Positions 30,169 to 47,665 of a stretch of DNA of 64,000 nucleotides are shown here, in pieces. The stretch is from Anoplopoma fimbria (lineage: Eukaryota; Chordata; Actinopteri; Perciformes; Anoplopomatidae): contig NC_072467.1 in NCBI RefSeq assembly GCF_027596085.1, positions 4,728,361-4,792,360 of the forward strand, read 5' to 3'. The notes under the pieces were generated by a model. The model was given only the letters and a program-made list of their open reading frames with translations. It was not told the origin of the DNA and did not search any database. Within the stretch, counting starts at the first letter, position 1. Every line of letters begins with the position of its first letter. The translations under genes and the position numbers were made by a program.

Positions 30169-32697
30169 ATGTCTAAACTCGGATCCAAACAACACTCTGT
30201 CGGTCTGACGAATCCTCTCAGGCAAAATGTTATGATGCTATTGGAGTGGATAGGTTTATGGCTGAAATATATTCTAAGAAGGATTTGGGGAGCTTTTCCA
30301 CCAGTCAAAAGTCAGATAGCATCACCAGGTATCACAGATACAGGATCATGCAAGGCAGACTCTGAGTGGGAAACCAATGAGGCTCTTCGCACATATCGAC
30401 CTGGAAATGGAAACGAAACCACTGTAACAGTCCAAACCAGTACATATGCATTCCATGTAAGTATAAAACAAAACAAAAATATCTCAACTGTATAAGTTAA
30501 TTAAAAAACTAACTAGAGGCTGCACAAACTTTGGTTTGATAATTCATTAAGGTGGATCTTGGGAGACTCTCAGAGTGCAGTGAGTACTTCCGAGCCTTGT
30601 CCCAGTCCAGTATGAGAGAGACCTCAGAGAGCCTCATCCACCTGGAGCATGTGTCCTCCTCTGCCTTCCACAATCTCCTGGAGTTTTCTTTCCTTAATCA
30701 GTTTAAAGTCCCTCAGGAGGAGTTGGGCACACACATCCAGGTATGCACACTACTCATCTCCATGACTATTTATCCCTGTCGCTATCAGACATTGCGTGAT
30801 TTCCATCAGCGCCGTGACACACCCCAAAACGAACCTACCATCTTTTATTTTCTCCCTTTAAAACTCTGGAGGTCAGCAGCTATCTCCTGGCCGAGGCCTT
30901 CCTCTCAAGGTGCTTGTCAGTCCTCGCGGATAAACTTAGCCCAGGTAACTGTTTGTCTTACCTGAGTCTGGCTCAGGAGATCTGCTGTGTGGAGCTGAAG
31001 ACGACAGTGTTCACCTACCTGAGTAGAAACCTGCTGGAGCTTCCTCACCTTATCAAGTATGCAGCGCTTAATGGTAGAATTACATGAGATGAAATCTTTG
31101 TACTGTAATCAAAGATTTGTTACAAGAACAGAGTTGACTTCATGTTTCTTTCTTGTCCCTAAAACTGATTCACCCCTCAGGTGTCTGGAGGATGCAGAGA
31201 AGGACAAAGTTGTCAACCTGAGGATACAAGGAGACAGACGTCTCTGCAGCCTTAGGAAAGAGAACCTGACTTCTTGGAATGACCCAGAAACAGAACTTGC
31301 CCGACATATCTTCACCCTGAAAGGCTCAGAGGACAGCGGAGATTGGTATCCAGTTACAGAGCTTCCTTTCAGTGCTGATAAGTGGTGCTTCACCGCAGTG
31401 GTCCTGTATAACTACCTGTACGTTATAGGAGGCTACCGGCAGCCTGTTAAGAGAGGCTGGGAGTTCAAGATGGCTTCCTCAAGGTATAATCCCTTCACTC
31501 ATTCATGGGCTGCCACAGCTCCTCTGATCAAGGTGAGATTTCTCGGTCTTCTACCGTGTGAATCAATCAGATGACCAGTCTACCCCAAACAAATGAAAAC
31601 TTGCCTGGCCTTCCGCAGTCATTTCTTCAACACTAATGAAAACTGTCTGTTGCACCCACAGCACAGAAGGCACTTCAGTGCAGTGGCCTGTGAAGGCTGT
31701 ATTTACGCTGTGGGAGGCTGGTACTTGGACTCACTGGTGACCCCAGACTCCAGCACAGCTCTTTATACAGCTGTAGAACGCTATGATCCATGGGAGGACA
31801 CATGGAGGTTTGTGTCCTCTTTATCAGTGTAGTTAAGGCTGTTTTTTGGGATGACACTGAAAACACATTTTCTAATTGATAAGGATTACCCTTCAAAAAA
31901 GTTATCCTTGAATTATTTGTTGGTGTATTAGTGACTGAATATAATCTCTGCTTCAGGTTTGTCTCCTCACTGCCACTCACTGACTTCCAGTTCACCATGT
32001 CCTTGTCACATGACGTGCCCCTTGTCACTAGCCTTGGACACTGTCTCTATGTGTTGGGGAGCATCCAGAGGACTGGAGAGAAACTGCTGTTGCAGTACAA
32101 CACGAGTCAAGGTACGGCAGAAGAGCACAGCACTGTTTGGCAAGAAGAATATGTTTTTTTTTAACAGCCTAGAAAGCTTGTACTCACAGTTCAGACCATT
32201 TTCTTAAACGCTTATCAGCAAGTATGACGAATGGTGTTTCTATATTCTTCTCTGTCTATTAGACTCCTGGTCTGAACTGCTTCCTACCCTCACCAGAGCA
32301 GATGCAGACCTCCCTACTCTTTACTTCCTGGGTGCCACTGACAGGCTGCTTGTGATTGGTGGGAACAACTCAGAGAATGTGGTGACATCATTCTGCGTGC
32401 AGTCTCAGAGATGGGGACAGGTGCGAAGTTATTTGTATCTGAAGCACAAAGACCTCTTTCATATTCATGCCATATATTTTTTATCTAAAGTAAAAATGGG
32501 TTTTATCCTCTTAGGTGCGCAGGGCTGAGAAAGTGGCATTTGCAGGACAGGGGGCAGTTGTAGGCGAACAGGTCCTGATGCCAAGTATAGAGCACAACAC
32601 TGTTGCAAGGATGGATCTCCAAACCCTCTCCCTCAGACTTTTTCCTCCTCTACCCATTCCCACCCGCTATGAAGCTGTCTTTTATCTTCACTTTTAA
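30169..32697 (+). CDS. Divergent BTB-BACK-Kelch protein, 8 exons
   Basis: A probable kelch-like substrate adaptor for a Cullin-3 ubiquitin ligase. Exons are 30169-30456, 30552-30740, 30872-31056, 31181-31532, 31662-31807, 31957-32111, 32263-32420 and 32515-32697 (551 codons plus stop); phases agree. Exon 1 encodes an unfamiliar N-terminus with a hydrophobic stretch around MMLLEWIGLWLKYILRRIW. Exon 2 has a BTB-like core (LSECSEYFRALSQSSMRE, HVSSSAFHNLLEF). Exon 3 is BACK-like (LSPGNCLSYLSLAQEICCVEL). Kelch blades show LYVIGGY, IYAVGGW, LYVLGSI and LLVIGGN. The usual first strand of the BTB fold is not evident. The position between chkb and cpt1b recalls human KLHDC7B beside CPT1B, but the sequence also resembles KLHL33-like proteins, so I give no symbol. 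Confidence 0.82.
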
Positions 32698-33714
32698 TGT
32701 CCTAGTTAGCTATAGTTTTGCTATACTGCACACAATTTGTGATTGTTTTTGTGGCTGTATGTTATAGTGCCTGAGTCTTCCTCAAACATAAGAATATAAA
32801 CTCCCTAGGTGGATTAACATTATCTCTTGTGTTTAAAATCCCAGTCTGTTAGTTTAAAGTGTTAAAGGCAGATAACAGTTAGATGTATACCTAAAGCACA
32901 GAGAGAAAAATAATTGAAGAATATTAAGAACTTCAGAACATGACTTCATTGTAAATTATAACTGTGTTTAACCATGGTTCAGTTGGACTTTGGAAGGCTA
33001 CTTAATAGGCTGCTTTTTAATAAAATGGAGTTGGTGCTGTATAAGCATAGTCTCTGCTTTTCTCCCTTTTATATGAGATACAAAATCTGTATTTTCTTGG
33101 TTAATAAGGGTAATTCATGAATAAGGGCGCTACATAGGGAATCATGACATTTAAGACCTGATCTAAGACTGGAGTATGATGTCTCCCTTTGTTTATATTA
33201 TGTTTGGTATTTACATTAAAAAATACATTTTCTTCTCTATTATTTACATTATTGTTTGATTTTAAAATTGTAACTGTACGACCTAAACTCGATGGTTTGT
33301 GAAAATGTCACACTATTAAGACAACACATTTCGTTTTCTATCTTCTCTTTTATGCCTCTAGTCTTATTTTGTACCACTTGAATCTGCTGATAATAATCTG
33401 AGATTTGCATACTGTAATCCTGATCACCATTTCATTTTACTATCACAGTTAAATACTGTAGGGACTCTCAGTACTTGAAAAGGCAGCGTCACATTTCTCT
33501 CAATTACATCCTCACACAGCACTGCAGCAGATTCAGTTACATAGCAGAGACGTCAAGGCACATGAGGTTAGGCTCTGTCTATGTTTGGTGTCTTGTTACA
33601 AAATGAAGCATGTCACGGGTGAGAGAGAGAGGAACAGGCAGAGAGGGGGAGAGAGAGAGAGAGTAAACTAGAGAGTGGTGTTGGGGAAGGGGGAAAGAGG
33701 GCGGGAGGGTTGGA
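32698..33714. other. 3' UTR of the Kelch gene and cpt1b upstream region
   Basis: A polyadenylation signal AATAAA is at 33019-33024. Beyond it there is AT-rich sequence, then a GA-rich tract (about 33618-33665) immediately upstream of the inferred cpt1b leader exon. Confidence 0.5.
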
Positions 33715-33891
33715 AAGCTCAGGAGACGACAGCTCTGACCTCACTACCTGAGGAAAGCCACATCAAGGGCACTGGAGTCACACCGATCACACAACCCTGA
33801 GTACAGAGGAATTTAATTTCCTCACTGACACAAATCAAAGTCACAGCTTTCCTCTGCCTGAGTGGATTATACTGACTCTGTTCTGACATAG
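33715..33891 (+). other. Putative 5' non-coding exon of cpt1b
   Basis: The stretch ends in ACATAG|GTAATG, a plausible donor, and lies about 1 kb before the first coding exon. Mammalian CPT1B likewise has untranslated leader exons. The 5' end is a guess placed after the GA-rich tract. Confidence 0.4.
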
Positions 33892-34866
33892 GTAATGTAT
33901 CTGTCTCTTATTTATAATCCTTTTTCAGTTCTGTATGTAGTTAGTTAGAGATTTGTCTGCTTGATACTTGTAGTGCTAACTCTTATGTTTTAATTACATA
34001 AGAGTATAATGTTAAAATGCTAGATTGTTGAAATCTTTGAGTGTGTTGTTGTGTTAAGCCATGTATGTTAGAAATCAGGTTAAAATCATGATCAACTGAT
34101 CAATACATTTTCACTGTTTGTGCAGTTCAGTACAAACAAATGCTGACCTTCAAAATGTCTAACAGATTCTCACAGTGTTTTGCAATGGCAAAGTGTTTAG
34201 CATTCATCTGTTAATGTGCTCTGTGTTTATATTGTCATGCCCATCTGAGGTCTGGCGCATGCTCAGCCGGTGTACTGCTATATCTGGCCGTTGAACTTTG
34301 TCCCACTTGGTGAATGTTCAGTCATATGACATGGAAAAAGAAATCCTAGAGTTGTCACCCTGTCCATTACATGGAGTGGTTTATGAACTCCAAATATTTT
34401 TGTTTAGGATTTTACAAGGGCATTGTAATAAAAAGACAATGACTGAACCTTTCCAACTTTCTAATATTGCTATATATATTTATTTTCGTGCTAAAATCTG
34501 CCAAACCCATATCAGTGGCCTTCCCTATCTCATTATGAGCAAACATATGGTGCATGATTGAGTTACGACTAAGATTATATCAAAGCACAGAAGACCTTAA
34601 AATTAGCTTGAGAGTTAATGGACCTTAACAAAGTTTTATTTAATTTTATTTCAGAATTGAATATTCTAAAATAAATGTTGATGATACAAATTTCACATTG
34701 AATGATACAGAGAAGGTTAACAGTTGTTAATATGTCTAACCCAACCTACATCTTCAAATTACCTTTCAATTATTTTCTAATAGCATTCTAATAGTCTATA
34801 TTCCCAGTCATAAACCTGATGAATTAAAAAGTTTCGACATGGTTTGCAGGTTAGTACTTTTCAGAG

Positions 34867-40724
<5,858 letters not shown>

Positions 40725-41183
40725 CAGACAGTGTGGAGTGGTATGCTGGATTTGACTCACATAAAACCTGTGAGTTTCTTTGTCATGCTTCATTCATAAA
40801 CAACTAAAGTTCGGGTGACAAGTTACACTAATGATCTTTTTGGTCACATTATACGAGCTGGTTATTCCACTGATATAAGAAATAGTTGTTACTTCTCTAA
40901 TATATTTCTATTTGATATTATACCTTCCAGAGATGTGTTATTTTGGTGCTGAGGGATGGATCTTCCAAAACGGGAATTTTAATTTATGCAATTGTTTCTC
41001 TATCCTTTTTGTTAGTTTATGCCATTAACTGTATAAAAAGCTAACATAATAAATCTAAATATAAACGTTATATATGGTCTATGGCTTTTGCATATGAAAC
41101 TTGTAAATATAAAACTCAGTAATGTCTGAACTATAAATTATTTGTTACATGCCAGTATTTATGAATTGCTGTTGTCATTTTTG

Positions 41184-41189
41184 AATAAA
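41184..41189 (+). promoter_or_regulatory. Polyadenylation signal of cpt1b
   Basis: AATAAA lies 460 bases after the cpt1b stop codon, before the tail-to-tail boundary with sephs1. Confidence 0.6.
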
Positions 41190-42370
41190 ATATTAAAGAT
41201 TATCATGCATCTATTACATACATCTCATAATCAGCGGCTTTGTACTAATATTTTTGTATTTCTCTCTCTAGACATGAATTCATAGTTAGTTTCACTTCTT
41301 AACACATAACATTTTTGATACATCAAAAACAGACCAAGAAAAACAATCTATTATAAGAGTTTATTGTAAGAGGTGGGTGAAGGTTATATCTGGTTCCTGA
41401 TATCCATATAAACATTTCCAGATTCATTCAGGCTATTAGGATTAACCAAAACGATCTGGACTTCGATCAGCTGGAAGCTTTGTTTGTGTAACTATTGTGT
41501 GACCATATAATGCAAACGCTAATCACCACATTACCTTAAATATGATGACCTATTGGGAACGCAGATGGTAGGTTTATCTTCTGATCTTTGACGTTAAACC
41601 ACAATTCATCGATGACTTCATGTCAGTGCACAATGAAACGACATCAATTGTTGTTATTTGATGTTAAAAAAATCAATCTGCAGTTTTATGATCTAAGTAA
41701 ATAATGTCACATTTGATTTTTGAGTGCAGCTCCCAAAGAGCGGGGCAAAATAAACCATTTTCTATTTGAATATTTATTAGTTTAGGTTGGGACAATACAA
41801 AAAGTCAAAGTAATAAAAAACAAACCATTCAGGTCACTCTTTTTCTTTCAAGGCATCAGTTACAGCAATGAACTAAAACTAGACTTTATAACTGTACAAA
41901 GTGAATGGACAAACAAAAACACCATCATGCGGTCCGCCTGCTTGATGAGAGCAATTTTAAAAGAGCCAAAGAGCCAGACACCAGACCTCCTAAGATTCAA
42001 AATGAATCAACAGTATCACATTATTGTCTTCATCACCACCGCCCTCTTATCAGAAGCTGCCTGCTGATCACACACATGTAACGTAACAGAATACAACAGA
42101 CACAAAAGGCAAATGGTTTTAAGTATGCTCTAAGTCTTACCAATTTGTTTACCATGGGGATACTGCAGGTTCAGTCCACTGGGTGATGTCATGCCCCACA
42201 TAGGGCCACTGTGTGGGGCTGTTTTCTATGTAGATACACGCCAACCCAGTCTTTTCTGTGTACATACTATTTTGTGTATATATTTCAACACTCTAGGATG
42301 GTTTTGTAGTTTATGTGTCTAAAAACACTCTGCAGAGCTCTGGGGTTCCGGTCTATGATGCAAAGGTGGA
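41190..42370. other. Tail-to-tail spacer between cpt1b and sephs1
   Basis: The right half should be the sephs1 3' UTR; a minus-strand AATAAA is at 41773-41778. No other gene is seen. This spacer is where the two conserved syntenic blocks meet. Confidence 0.5.
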
Positions 42371-43166
42371 TTAAGAAGTGGCACCAGGAGTTGGGTTGAC
42401 ATTCTGCGTGGCTGCTTGTGGTGCCACCTCTATGATCCGTGGTTTGTCAATGATACGAGCAGTGCGGTTTCCTTTCTCTACAATTCCAATGATCCACGCT
42501 TGGTGGCCTTCGCCGTATTTTGGGGATTTGATCTCAGCACAGAAGCGGGCAGCTTGCTCCCGGGGCAGACAAATAAGAAGGCCTCCTGTAAAGAAAAAGG
42601 AGATTTCGTCAGTCACAACGGTCCTAAATGGTGTTTTTAATGTGTAGTGATGCTGGTGCGTGCTCAGTTCTCTTACTTCTAGATCTAAGTGCTGCCTTTG
42701 ATACTGAAATGAATCACATTGTGGACGTGTGGGACAGGGGACAGATGGTGCTGCAGCACTGCGGGTCTCATCCTATCTTTTTGACTGGTGTTATTAAGTC
42801 TGTAAAGATTTAACTTTCTTTTTCCTCTTCTTTGTCTCTCATACCAGGCTTGTTCTCCTTTCACCTGTTGTTTTTTAAGGACTGGATGAGTACAACTTCA
42901 AAAGGTACAAATGACCTTCAGTTCAACTTAAACCTATTAGAATTCGTATTCTGAGGACTTTTAATTTGCACATTACGATGACATTTTTGCTTTTTCCTCT
43001 ATGGAATAATTCTTATATTTCTATTAATTATGGCCGGTTGCCTCTCTCCGTTTTGTCAATTTTGTGTGGCTCTTTCGACAAATGTGCCATCTACTGTAAA
43101 CAAACCTTACATTCCAAATAAAAAGTGGATAAGGAAGAAAATAACAGCAGAGCCATGCACACACAC

Positions 43167-43216
<50 letters not shown>

Positions 43217-45783
43217 GATGTTTCAGGGCAGGTGCCGTGCATGAGTCCAAACATGTTCCCACAAGCCTTGGACACAGCCGCCATCTTGGCAAGCACTGGA
43301 AGGTTGTGAATGACGAAGGACACTTCACTTCGTTGTTGCCGTGCCAACGTCTGAGCGTGACCGAGGATGCCAAATCCTGTGATGTCGGTGGCTGCGTGAG
43401 CGTTGAAGGTGTGCATGAGACCAGCCGCTAAATGGGAAACGAGACAGAGAGAGACAGAGAGAGCGCACGTTTGGATGACTTTTGGTTGATTAGGGACGTA
43501 CACAAGTGGTATAATAATAAACAGTTTGTGCTGATATTCACAATGATTGTCACTCATTGCAGGCCAAACCCTGTATGCCGTCTGAAAGCATAAACAAATA
43601 TTTTTGGTATGTTATAACCATTAATAGTATGCAACTTCTGTCTCAAATCTTTAGGCATCATAAACTGGTCCCAGAATGTTTTTTTGCATTACTATTTTAG
43701 CAGAATCTACTTAGCCACAGAGGGTGCAATACAGCCACACTGCTATATGTATATATATATATGTTTTAAAGGCAGTTATTATCATTGAAAATAAATTATT
43801 TGGACACATTCATTGAGGTTTTACCTGTCCTGTTGAGCCGAGCCATGTTCATCATAGCTTCATGGTAGGCCAGCTCTACATCCTCCTGGGTTACCACCAA
43901 CTTGATCTTGTTCCACTTTTCAGGCTGAGAGATTTAAAAAAAACCACATGTACAGCCAATGGTGCTAAAAAAATAAGAAGCATTGAGACAAAATAATGAG
44001 AGTGAAATGAGTGGGCAGGCTGACTTACAATATCTAGCCACTGATGTACTGCTACGGCCACTTGTGTTCCAAGCGGCTTGGTCAACACCAATACGTCTCC
44101 TGGCACTGCATTGTCTGGCCTGAGAAACATAAAACATAATCATTGTTTTTTTGCATAACAACAAAATGATAATTTTTTACATAAGTAGGGAAATATGCAG
44201 AATAGAACTCATTCCTACATGATAAATTCGTTCGGTTGGCAGACTGTTGTAGCAACTCCTCCCATCACCACCCAAGGGTTGAGCACCGTCTGTCCTCCTG
44301 TTACAGATGTGCCTGCCTCCTCTGATGCATCCTTGAATCCCTGGATGACCAGTGGCATGACTTTGTCTCTCTCCTGTAAAGACCAAGAAAATTCAGAGCC
44401 CAGAAAGGGAAAATAATAATAATAACATAATAATAATAATAATATTTGTATTAAGCAACTCAATTATGAGTGGTATTTGTTTTTTTTGGCCAGAAACTAG
44501 ATCCAAAAGTGAACACATCTGCTCACATGCCTCATACCTTCTCTGACATTTTGTTGCTGACTCCCAGAAGCATCAACATGTTGTCACACTCTGTCACTCC
44601 CATGGCATACAGGTCACTTAGAACATTGGCACAAGCAATTCTTCCCTAGAAAATTAAAATACTGACCATTAGGCACATCAAGGGTTGTTGTATAAGAAAG
44701 GCTTACGTCACAACCAATAATACTGACAAGAATTATAACAGTGGCATCCTTCCATTTGTCACGTTTATGTATAATTGATAGGACCACAATGGAACAAAAG
44801 TAATGCCCATAAAAGAGGAAATCCATACCATCATGTAGGGGTCATCCACAATGGGGTAGATGTAATCTGTTGTCTGGACCAGAGAAAGGCCTCCATGTCT
44901 GAGGGGGATCACACAGGTGTCCATTCCTATGCCTTCAAAAAATAAAAGAGAGCTTTATGGGATATTTTGAAGAGGTTTTTATTCTGGTACTGCACATACA
45001 AAATCTTAACTTAAGAGAAGAATTTGATTGCTGGGCTTTAATGGACGCGTGAATTATCAAATAACTTTCATTTTAGTGTGTCTACGCTGGTAGCCTGTCC
45101 AGAACTCATACCTTTAAAGTATTTAAATGTTTTGTACCCTGATATATTTCTGGCTCCATCCCTAAATCGCAGTCAACACTGTCCGGTCATTCATGGCTTA
45201 CGTATAAAACAGCGGTGGTGCTTTCACACATGCTTTCAGTTTTATATGAAGTAACTCTATCTTTAATAGCACCACAGAACTGGCTTCCACTACAGAGGGT
45301 AATTCTTGTCACACCTTTAACATTATGTATTCAGCATTTTATAAGATGGTCCTGTTGTGGTTAGGACAGCTATTGTTGTTTGTTTAAGCTGTATTACTGT
45401 TAAGCACTTTGTAACTTGACTTACTTGTTATTACAGTACTATACGAGGATCATAGTCACCTAATCGAGGCATAACTGCCCCAAGGAACTGTTCATCCTCC
45501 TGATAGTGGTTCTCCTGTAGGGTTTCTAGCAGCTTCTGTAAAACATCTTGGGGCACCTGTGACCAAAGAAAAAAACAAAACATAATCATTATCCTGCATT
45601 TTCTTATATCACATTTCTTAATATTCATTTGTATATATATTCCAAGACAATGATGGGTCTAGGCAGAAAATCAAATGGAGAGCTTACCTTGCATCCGGTG
45701 CCCTTGAGCTCAGCAAAGCGTGTGAGCCTAAAGTTCTTGTCCAGCTCATAGCTTTCAGGGTTAAAGGACTCCCTCACCGACAT
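42371..45783 (-). CDS. sephs1: Selenophosphate synthetase 1-like, complete, 9 coding exons
   Basis: A member of the selenide, water dikinase (PurM/AIRS-fold) family. Vertebrate SEPHS1 has Thr at the catalytic position and is thought not to make selenophosphate itself but to act in redox homeostasis. Minus-strand exons are 45783-45688, 45556-45460, 44932-44829, 44645-44538, 44373-44219, 44119-44029, 43924-43825, 43427-43215 and 42585-42371, giving 392 codons plus stop, the same length as the human protein. KGTGCKVP shows Thr 29 in place of Sec/Cys. [40 protein letters not shown] and [14 protein letters not shown] are conserved nucleotide-binding blocks. No Sec codon or SECIS need be invoked. 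The last intron starts inside a GT microsatellite. Confidence 0.96.
42628..42725 (+). mobile_element. LINE reverse-transcriptase fragment in the last sephs1 intron
   Basis: Read on the plus strand, the stretch encodes [22 protein letters not shown]. This closely matches the [13 protein letters not shown] motif of L2/Rex-type non-LTR reverse transcriptases (start of the catalytic palm). The match ends within about 30 codons and no further domain is seen, so this is a short dead remnant, antisense to sephs1. Confidence 0.7.
43158..43214. repeat. (CA)n microsatellite covering a sephs1 splice donor
   Basis: On the sephs1 (minus) strand this is a GT array of about 57 bases. The exon ends ACATCAG and the intron begins directly with GTGTGTGTG, so the donor site is the first unit of the microsatellite. 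Confidence 0.95.
45050..45435. other. sephs1 intron 2 segment, possible old LINE 3' end
   Basis: The end near GTTAAGCACTTTGTAACTTG resembles the 3' tails of L2-like LINEs. The sequence upstream has no intact frame. It could equally be ordinary intron. Confidence 0.25.
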
Positions 45784-47571
45784 GTCTGAAGAGAGTCTGG
45801 GTCTTCACCACTAGAACCACATCAGGACGAAAGATTTAAAACTGTGATTAAAAACGCTTTTTGAATGGGCTGTAAATAAAAAGGGGTTGAAAAAAAATCT
45901 TCTTAATTGAGCAACTGAAACCTCAATTCATTCACCTCTCTGCAATCTCATATTATCCACAGATGTGCTCGTGTGTGCATCAATTTCAGCGAATCATCAC
46001 AAAGTACAAATAAGCTTCTGTACAATGTGAAGCAACATCACAGAAATAAATCTTGCCTCTGTGTATCTCATCTTGTAAGACTGTGTCAGAGTTTTTTAAC
46101 TCTGCTGTCATCTTTAGTGCTGCTAAAAATGACCAACAATTATTGTAATAATTAATTAATCTGGCAATTATATTCTTGATTTATTTTTAGTCTATAAAAC
46201 GTGAAACAATAGTGAAAAAAGTCTGCTAGGATTTGATAAAAGCCTTTTCTAATGTCTTTAAATTGTTCTTGATAAAAAAAAAAAAGATTTTATCATTCAG
46301 TTTACAATTACATAAAACAATGAAAAGCAGCAGAATCTGATATTAAGATTCTGGATATAATTAAAGCAATTTAATAAATAATAAAATAGCTGTGCATCAT
46401 CATTTTAGTAATACATATCGTAGACACGTCAAAATTAAATCAGCACCTCTCTGACAAGTCTCAATATTAAATGAAGTCTATTTTATTGTATTGAATGTGA
46501 ATATCCAGATACTTTCCTTTTCGGGTTTAAATAACATTGGTTTTGATCAAATTTAGAAAACAAAAAACAGTAACACATGCATTTTAATTTTAAGCACAAT
46601 ATTTATTAAAATGATTCAGTTTAGTAAGAAAACAAAGTCTGAAGTGCACATTAATGCACTGTTACAAAGTGCAAAGCATCCCAGACTCTTTAATAGCATC
46701 TCTCTGTGACCCTAATTACACACCACTGCAAACACTAAACTTCACAGTGAGCTGGTGAGCGCTGACCGACTCTCATATGTTTTGTTTAATTCAGTGTAAC
46801 ACATGAAACATGAAAACACTTTGCCACCTGACAGAGAAGCCAGACGAGTTATTGGTCGCTTATAACCCCTGTGTGTTACTCAAACTGCTGTTGAGTTGCT
46901 GAAGGGGCCTCGGTTAGCTCACAGTGGGGATGTTCAAGAGACCAAACGCTGCAAAGTTCATTCAACCCTGAGGCACTGGCTAACAATATCACAGCCGACC
47001 AGAAGTAAACTAGTCGGTGTAATGTACACTACATTATAAACTACAGCGGTGAACTGTATGACAAGTGTCGATAGTGACAGCTACATCTTTCACTTTTGAT
47101 TTGCTTTAAAAAAATGCAGTTTCCGTTTCTATGCTAGCTCTCGCTTGCAAACGCTGATCAATGCATGAGGTGATGAGCATAAGCAGCTCTGTGCAACAAA
47201 GAGCCGAGAGTGTGCTGGTGTGCAACCATTAAAACACACACAGAGCACAGGCTACAGCCCACATGTGATCTATAGTTGTGGAACATAGTGCCAGTTCTTT
47301 GCCCATGTAAGTTAAAAAGTTGCAGTAGGGCGCCGAATAAAAATGTCGGCGGCGGAAAAAATTAACCCTTTCCTGTCCCTCACCATGCGATGTGTGCAAC
47401 ATCACAGTTCGTATGAATAAAACAGCACTGAACATGCTACCTGTGCAACGTTTGTACTGATATTGTGCAATATAAGTGTTTACAATTGCCCTAAATGCGA
47501 TCTGAGGACCAAAGCGGAGTTATATTCTTGCAACATTTCCCCTTTAATTGCTCTGTCCAGTTTATCCTTAC
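45784..47571. other. sephs1 5' intron, no other gene seen
   Basis: This lies between the start-codon exon and the putative upstream exon. It is AT-rich with no supported coding exon on either strand. Confidence 0.4.
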
Positions 47572-47665
47572 CAGCTTCACGTTAGCGGTGGATCCCGACA
47601 GAAGAGCGGGGACGGCACCAGAATGCATCGGGGCTGGAATCGGGCGTCCTCCGAGAATGCCTGAC
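47572..47665 (-). other. Putative upstream 5' exon of sephs1
   Basis: On the minus strand a GC-richer segment ends AACGTGAAGCTG|GTAAGG, a strong donor, 1.8 kb upstream of the sephs1 start codon. The start-codon exon has a possible acceptor (GGTTCTAG) just 5' of its leader, so the two could be spliced. The segment is also open as GRPIPAPMHSGAVPALL, with an acceptor-like TCCGTCAG before it. An internal coding exon of another gene therefore cannot be excluded. Confidence 0.4.

Noticed and set aside
43024..43214. Extension of the sephs1 exon into Val-Cys repeats
   Set aside because: The frame simply reads into the GT microsatellite. The conserved protein continues with [11 protein letters not shown] in the exon at 42585-42371.
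42371..45783. Selenocysteine codon or SECIS element in the selenophosphate synthetase gene
   Set aside because: The catalytic position reads Thr (KGTGC), as in SEPHS1. No in-frame TGA interrupts the reading frame, so no SECIS is needed.
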